From Aulostomus chinensis (lineage: Eukaryota > Chordata > Actinopteri > Syngnathiformes > Aulostomidae): 64,000 nucleotides of DNA. The DNA is taken from positions 24,781,192 through 24,845,191 of the forward strand of contig JBBMOA010000013.1 of assembly GCA_037954235.1 (NCBI GenBank), given 5' to 3'. Within the stretch, counting starts at the first letter, position 1. The number at the start of each line of letters is the position of its first letter. The translations under genes were made by a program, and so were the position numbers. The notes beneath the pieces are model-generated. The model searched no databases. It was not told where the DNA came from and saw only the letters and a list, made by a program, of their open reading frames with translations. Of this stretch, positions 59,578 to 64,000 are shown in pieces.

Positions 59578-61291
59578 GGGGGTATCTTCGTTTCCATCTT
59601 CATAACGATGAGGTCATGTCAAAGACCCCCCCACCCCCCCCCCCCCAGCACTAGAAATGTAATAATAATCACCTTAGTAACAGTAATAATCTGATCATCT
59701 ACTCCAGTGATTAAAACTATTTATTTGGATGTTGCTGCTCCAGGAAAACAAAAAATATGACATTTGAAATGAATTATCCACTCAATGTGATTCAAAAAGG
59801 AAAAAAGTGTGTGTGTGTGTGTATATCTATATATAGATATCTATATCTAATACATAGATATATATCGTTCTGCAAGGGTGTGTGTATGTAGGATCGATGG
59901 TAAGCAGTTCAGAAATTAACAATGTTGGTTGTTGCTGATTGTAATTTTCTTCCAATCAAAAGAGTTTCAATGCTGCTAGGATTTTTTTCTTCATTTATTT
60001 AAAGACATACACGTTCAGAGTGGAGCAGATTATTATTATCATGTCTTCTCTGAGCTGATTTGTGTGTAAAAGAAGCAGCAGCTTGTTTAGGTTTCCTGCC
60101 CGAGTTAATAATTATAAAAGTAGCAAATTCAGAGTTCAAAGTAAATAGTTTCAGGTGTGTGTGTGTGTGTGTGTGTGTTCAGGTAAAGTGAAGCAAGCAA
60201 GACGTGAATTAAATAAACTGTCTGAAAAATGTTTTTCAGACACATTTTTCACGTTGGATAAATATGGAATAAATTCAAAACTGATTAAATAAGATGGCAT
60301 TTGTTATCGGAGGTAATCACCGAGAAAGTATAATGATAATAATAGTAATAATATTGATGATGACGATGATGTGTCGTCTACTGTTACACCGCTTTTAAGC
60401 TGCCAGATGTTATTACTAATATGACTCATCTTCCCGCTTTCTCAATTGGCTCATGAAGAAGAAAAAAAAAATCATTCATCTTCATGAAAGAACCCGGGCA
60501 GCGCCGTCCGTCATCCGCGGTTAAATGGAGAGTGATCGTCCAATACTGATTCATCAGCGCGTCCATGTCAATTTCTCCCCTCGTTCATCAGCCCGCCCTT
60601 CCAGCGCCGTGCAACCGCGTGCATATGATTTTGTTTTCGTTATTTTTAGATTATTGCAAACCCCAATTTTTTTTTTTTAATCTTAAATGAAAACCAGCCT
60701 GGCTTCATCCAGCCTCCAGCCTCCAGCTGCTCTCAACCGGGGAAACACAAACAGGTGTTGCTATTTACCTGTCAGTCTGTCCTTGGCAAACCTCCTACTG
60801 CTCTCCATCCAGGGGAAGGTGAAATTAGCGGCGTTCCCCATCCCCATGCCGGGCACGGAGGGGATACCGGGCCCAATGGCCGGCGGGTGAGTTGAAGGGG
60901 GCTGATGCGGCGCGGTGGCGGCGGGCACCTGGGGAGGGGGAGGTGGCGGCATGGGTCTGTGCGCCGGCACCCGGATCACCCCTCCGGCTCCCCCGGAGTT
61001 CACGTTAACGTTCATGTTCATGCTGACGTTCATGTTCATGTTGACGTTGTAGGAGCCGGCCAGGCCCGCCGCCGCTGCCGCCGCCATGGAGCAGGCCGGG
61101 TTGTAGACGCTGTTGTAGCCGTTGCTGTAGACGTTGGGGGCCAGCGCGTAATCCGGGTCGCCGGTCCGGTTGGGGAGCATGCAGCCGCTGGACTGGTCCG
61201 AGCTGTTCAGGATCTGGTCGATCCCGAAGCTGATGGGTTCGTGCTGCTGCTGGTGGGTCTGGTTCACCTCCTCGATGCCGGTGTGCTCCAT
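49512..61291 (-). CDS. tlx2: TLX-family homeobox transcription factor (Tlx2-like), complete, 3 exons, 325 aa
   Basis: A nuclear homeodomain factor of the TLX/HOX11 family, used in sensory, autonomic and enteric neuron specification. Exons 61291-60769, 52731-52494 and 49728-49512 total 978 nt; junctions are GT-AG and in phase. Visible motifs are the EH1-like Groucho motif ISFGIDQIL (20-28), GVIRVPAHRP (104-113), the PBC-binding FPWM (159-162), and the homeodomain (198-257) with the family-specific Thr47 (T244) before WFQN. The C-terminus is PWAEDNKVTSVTSVASVV. RRFAKDRLTAALSPF and the AEDNKV...ASVV tail resemble TLX2 rather than TLX3 (RFVKDRFTAAAALTPF, ending SLV) or TLX1 (no RRIG linker). Linkage to npm1 and an FGF resembles human TLX3. 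I call it tlx2; older fish naming may use tlx3a. The ATG has A at -3 and G at +4. Intron 1 is 8.0 kb and intron 2 2.8 kb. Confidence 0.95.
49729..52493 (-). other. tlx2: tlx2 intron 2
   Basis: A 2.77-kb intron that includes a dispersed repeat at about 50015-50170 and poly-T/A runs. No other gene. Confidence 0.75.
50015..50170. mobile_element. Teleost dispersed repeat (TTGCTCAAGGACAC type)
   Basis: GGGCTCAGTATCTTGCTCAA, GGACACTTGGACATG, GGTCAAACCAGCCACCCTTC and CACTCTACCTCTGAGCCATG occur in order. This is the layout of a very common fish interspersed repeat. A fragment of a related copy (CCTTGCTCAAGGGCTTCCCC) lies near 55041-55060. Confidence 0.6.
52494..52731 (-). CDS. tlx2: tlx2 coding exon 2 (homeodomain)
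   Basis: Acceptor TTTCAG precedes 238 nt encoding AALSPFSVTRRIGHPYQN, KRKKPRTSFSR and almost all of the homeodomain through WFQNRRTKW. Donor CG/GTAAGA. Confidence 0.97.
52958..52992. other. Perfect 15-bp inverted repeat with 5-nt loop
   Basis: TCTTACATCTGGAGT pairs exactly with ACTCCAGATGTAAGA around the loop GTATA, about 230 bp upstream of the homeodomain exon acceptor. Confidence 0.85.
54304..54516 (-). other. Candidate in-frame cassette exon in tlx2 intron 1
   Basis: A 213-nt block (71 codons) is flanked by a pyrimidine-rich acceptor (TCTCCCTTTCCTTTAG) and a consensus donor (CAG/GTGAGT). It starts and ends in phase 1, exactly matching the exon 1/exon 2 junction, and is open throughout. 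Inclusion would add 71 residues between FPWM and the homeodomain, including WSTVETLTKCYYPELAHL. I do not recognise the peptide; it may be a pseudoexon. Confidence 0.35.
54559..54588. repeat. (CAG)n repeat
   Basis: About nine CAG/CAC units on the plus strand, just upstream (gene sense) of the candidate cassette exon. Confidence 0.85.
56055..56103. repeat. GCN triplet repeat
   Basis: GCC/GCT triplets encode alanine runs in one frame of each strand, with one Ser/Glu interruption. It is within tlx2 intron 1. Confidence 0.8.
57000..57038. repeat. (TA)n microsatellite
   Basis: About 19 TA units in tlx2 intron 1. Confidence 0.9.
59287..59343. repeat. (GT)n(GA)n compound microsatellite
   Basis: A GT run switches to a GA run in tlx2 intron 1. 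A second GT run lies at 59547-59575. Confidence 0.9.
60769..61291 (-). CDS. tlx2: tlx2 coding exon 1
   Basis: Encodes residues 1-174 plus one base: a His/Gln-rich start, the EH1-like motif, a short polyalanine run (70-75), an Asn-Val/Met repeat (82-98), GVIRVPAHRP, a Pro-rich segment and FPWM. Donor ACAG/GTAAAT gives a phase-1 junction. Confidence 0.96.
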
Positions 61292-62150
61292 AGTTGCGGT
61301 TTATCAATAGATTTGATCAGCGCACTTTTGGTATTTTTTTTTTCAGTTGTATTTTTGTTTGGTCACATAAATGTTGGTGTGCTGCCGCTACGTGAAGGTT
61401 TGCTCTTCCTTGGTCAGTCTGTTCGGAAGCCTCGGGGCCTGCTCTACTCCAGGGAATGAAGGAGCGTGTCCAGCCCGTGATGTGTCCAAAACCTTGCCAT
61501 TATTTTCTGTCCACCAGTTGGAGCGAGTCTTTCCCTAAAAAAACCCCAAAACAAAACAACAACAACCGCTGGGTGCTAAGAAACGGCGTATTCCATCTTT
61601 AACAGCGTGTTCTGTCCCAGACAACTCGCCACCCGGCAGCTTCCAAGATGCCAAACGTTTTCCGGAGTACCCACAGCCACAAATCCGTGATTTTTCTCCT
61701 TTTTTGGAGGGTTTGGTGGAGGCGGTTCTGTTCTCTGGAGAGTCCTGATGCGCTTTTGTTCACCTACTCTGGCAGGGATATCAGGGATACGCACTCACGC
61801 ACGCACGCACACGCACGCACACTCACACACACCCGCCGTTTTGCTGTTCTCCTCCAAATCGAGACCAAATAAAAACAAAGCCGGAGAGGAAACGAAGCTG
61901 TGACCTCGCAGGCTCCGGTGGACGATGAGAACCAGCGGGAGGCGGAACCGTTGTGTGCGTTTCAGCAGGTGAGACGAGCCTCTGCGTAAAAGCTGCCATT
62001 CGATCATCCAGCCTCCCTCTCCTCCCTCCTCCCTCCTCCCTCTCCGGTAGCTGTTTTGCTCGCGTCTCTTAAAGACGCCGCAGCTCTGTTGATTTCCTGC
62101 AGCCGGTCTGCTGTCACACACGCCAGCTTTGGTGCCTTTTAACAGCCGCG
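61292..62150 (-). promoter_or_regulatory. tlx2: Putative tlx2 5' UTR and CpG-rich promoter
   Basis: GC-richer sequence continues from exon 1 to about 62150, with CpG-containing patches (61390-61440, 61880-62150) and a (CACG)n-like stretch at 61796-61822. No TATA box or start site can be fixed. Confidence 0.45.
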
Positions 62151-63199
62151 GAGGCGCGAATCAAGGAAATGATTCAAAAATACAAAATTAAAAACCCCGT
62201 GTGGAGTTTGTGCAGAAATATCTTAGCTGCGTTTGGTTTAACAACCCAAAAAGCCCCATCTCTTTCTGGTTAAGGCTCTTGTAATAAGCGTTAATTTAAG
62301 TCAGATGCTTTTAATGCCTAATTTTTGTTAACAGCATCGCAGGAACATTTATATTTTAGCTAAAATATTAAACAACATGTTTGTTTGCTTTATGATTATA
62401 CATTTAATACCTTTTTTTTTTTTTTTACTTTACAGGTAATTTTGCAGCTACTTTAAAACTTATGAACTGTAGTCAAACTACCCCCCCCAAAAAAAAATCA
62501 ACAAATGAATAAGAAAATGTAGTTTAAGGGCTAATAAGACCTTACGGAGGTAAATCGTGTGTAAAACCAGTTTATGATGCTCCTGTTAACTCGTTTGCCG
62601 TCCCAGCAGCAAACATCAGGCGCCTCGTGAGCTGACGTGTGGACGCGAATGCACCGAGATGTTGTCAGTCTCTGACCCGGAAGTCCTCGTAGTCGTGATT
62701 GTTTTGAAGGCGAGGAGCCGTAGTGAACGTGTCCAGTTTGAGGGGAGCCCGTCTTTGGCGAGGCCTCTGGTGGGTCTTTAGGATAAGATGCCGCCTGAGA
62801 GGGGCTGCTGGAGCTCCAACCTTCGTTTAAAAAAATTAAAAATAAAAATAAAATCAGGTCAAACTTTGTCTGCCAACTCAACAAAAACCGGGACCAGATT
62901 TATGGGAATGAGCCGCAGAAGGAATAATCTGTTGCGCAACAATGAAGCCATAAACCCGCAGACTTGGACCGGGAAGTGGGCAGTGCAGGGGCTGATATGA
63001 AGGTCCACTCCGACGTGAATTATCCAAAAGTAATGAAATGGACTCAGCGGATGGATGGAGAGACGCAACCACGTGCGTGGCTGATTTGCAAAAATTATTT
63101 AACCTTTTTTTTTATTTTTTTTGCCCGGAGCGACGCCGCAGATCACCGGGTTCTCAATTCAATAAAAATGAAAAATGACACATAATAAAAGTGCGACAC

Positions 63200-63233
<34 letters not shown>

Positions 63234-64000
63234 GGATGAAGGGGGGGGGGACAAACCCCGAATTTAATATATCACCGTTTTATTACGTACTTATTTCACT
63301 TTCCGCGCGGATAAAGATATCTCTCGGCTGCTCGAGGGCGCTGGAGGGAAGCATAAAAATCAATTGCGTGAATTGGAGGCCATTATCAATAAGGAGGAGG
63401 GCGGCATTAGGCCCTGTTTATGTCTGCGCGTCACCATCAAATGAATCGAAGGAGAAGACTCGGATCGGCTCGCTGACACGGGAGTCGGCCACAATTTATG
63501 CAAATAAATAACAACAATAAAAAAAAAAATCAGGAAGCTGTATTGGCAGGAAGGCGGGAAATGATGTTTGAAAGCCTCTTCAGGGGTAAGGCGTCTCTCC
63601 CGGCTGGATGCTGACGTCAGCAGCGCGGCCTCGCGTCTTGATTGCGCCGTCACGTTGTTTGTTAACAGACCAAAACGAGGTGACGTGGTGTCAAATCATT
63701 TGCATGTAATGTGTGGAAAGAATGCAAATTTGTCGGTTTTTTTCCCCGTTTATCTCTGTCTCGCCCTCCCTTACAGAGAAATGATGAACATCAGACTGAG
63801 AACCCAGGCTTTTTATTTTTATTATTATTATTGTACTCTTGTACGACCCTGACGTCTTCCAACACCTGACACTTATTTAGCAGGTGAATGCATCTGACAG
63901 CACGAACACTTGGTCACTTGGTATCTGCACACATTTTTAATGAATATTTGTAACTAATGAACCGCTGGTTGTAAAATGAGGTCAGATTGCAGGTTATTTG
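62151..64000. other. Upstream intergenic DNA of tlx2
   Basis: No gene recognised. It includes a (GA)n run at 63203-63232 and complex sequence at 63290-63740 that carries POU octamers. Confidence 0.55.
63498..63729. promoter_or_regulatory. Cluster of three perfect POU octamers
   Basis: ATGCAAAT at 63498-63505, ATTTGCAT at 63698-63705 and ATGCAAAT at 63722-63729, about 2.2-2.4 kb upstream of the tlx2 ATG. The octamer is the binding site of POU factors. Enhancer activity is inference. Confidence 0.45.

Larger units (their letters stand above)
52732..60768 (-). other. tlx2: tlx2 intron 1
   Basis: An 8.0-kb intron that holds microsatellites, a perfect palindrome (52958-52992), a candidate cassette exon (54304-54516), CAG and GCN triplet runs, and complex AT-rich blocks near 57540-57720 and 58190-58420 that may be conserved regulatory DNA. 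Confidence 0.8.

Noticed and set aside
60905..61459. 184-codon plus-strand open frame opposite tlx2 exon 1
   Set aside because: It is the antisense shadow of the GC-rich tlx2 first exon; the Val/His repeats are the complement of the Asn-Val/Met repeat.

Overview
This is a vertebrate nuclear DNA window, most likely from a ray-finned (teleost) fish. It has intron-split genes with GT-AG splice sites, abundant microsatellites, a degraded L2-type LINE, and MITE-like DNA-transposon remnants of kinds common in fish. Three developmental or housekeeping genes were rebuilt by hand from splice sites and reading phase, all on the minus strand. In transcriptional order they are a TLX-family homeobox gene (61291 to 49512, 3 exons, 325 aa, complete), nucleophosmin npm1 (38926 to 24963, 11 coding exons, 296 aa, complete), and the first two coding exons of an FGF8/17/18/24-subfamily gene (4280 to 4022), best matched to fgf24. 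The remaining fgf24 exons must lie left of position 1.

The order tlx, npm1, fgf is the order known in human (TLX3, NPM1, FGF18). The homeobox protein itself looks more like TLX2, and the FGF signal peptide looks like Fgf24, a subfamily member kept in fish and lost in tetrapods. The window is therefore best read as the fgf24-bearing copy of the ancient Tlx-Npm-FgfD block.

Layout: 1-4021 is fgf24 intron with dense simple repeats. 4022-4760 is fgf24 exons 1-2 and the putative 5' UTR/promoter. 4760-24300 is a gene desert with repeats and possibly fgf24/npm1 regulatory DNA. 24319-24834 is a terminal-inverted-repeat element beside the npm1 3' end. 24963-39060 is npm1 and its GC-box/CCAAT promoter. 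39070-48780 is intergenic, with a long (TA)n tract, an L2 LINE remnant (40071-41920), a diverged tandem duplication (44052-44307) and a degenerate minisatellite (48101-48325). 49512-61291 is tlx with an 8-kb first intron that contains a phase-compatible candidate cassette exon. 61292-64000 is upstream tlx DNA with a cluster of three perfect POU octamers.

The genes share no pathway operon-style. Tlx is a neural transcription factor, Fgf24 a secreted signal used in fin-bud and mesoderm patterning, and Npm1 a nucleolar chaperone. Their linkage is inherited. The most unusual coding observation is the Npm1 C-terminus: one of the two nucleolar-anchor tryptophans is replaced and the tail forms a leucine-rich export-signal-like pattern. 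No viral genes, CRISPR arrays or convincing tRNA/rRNA genes were seen.
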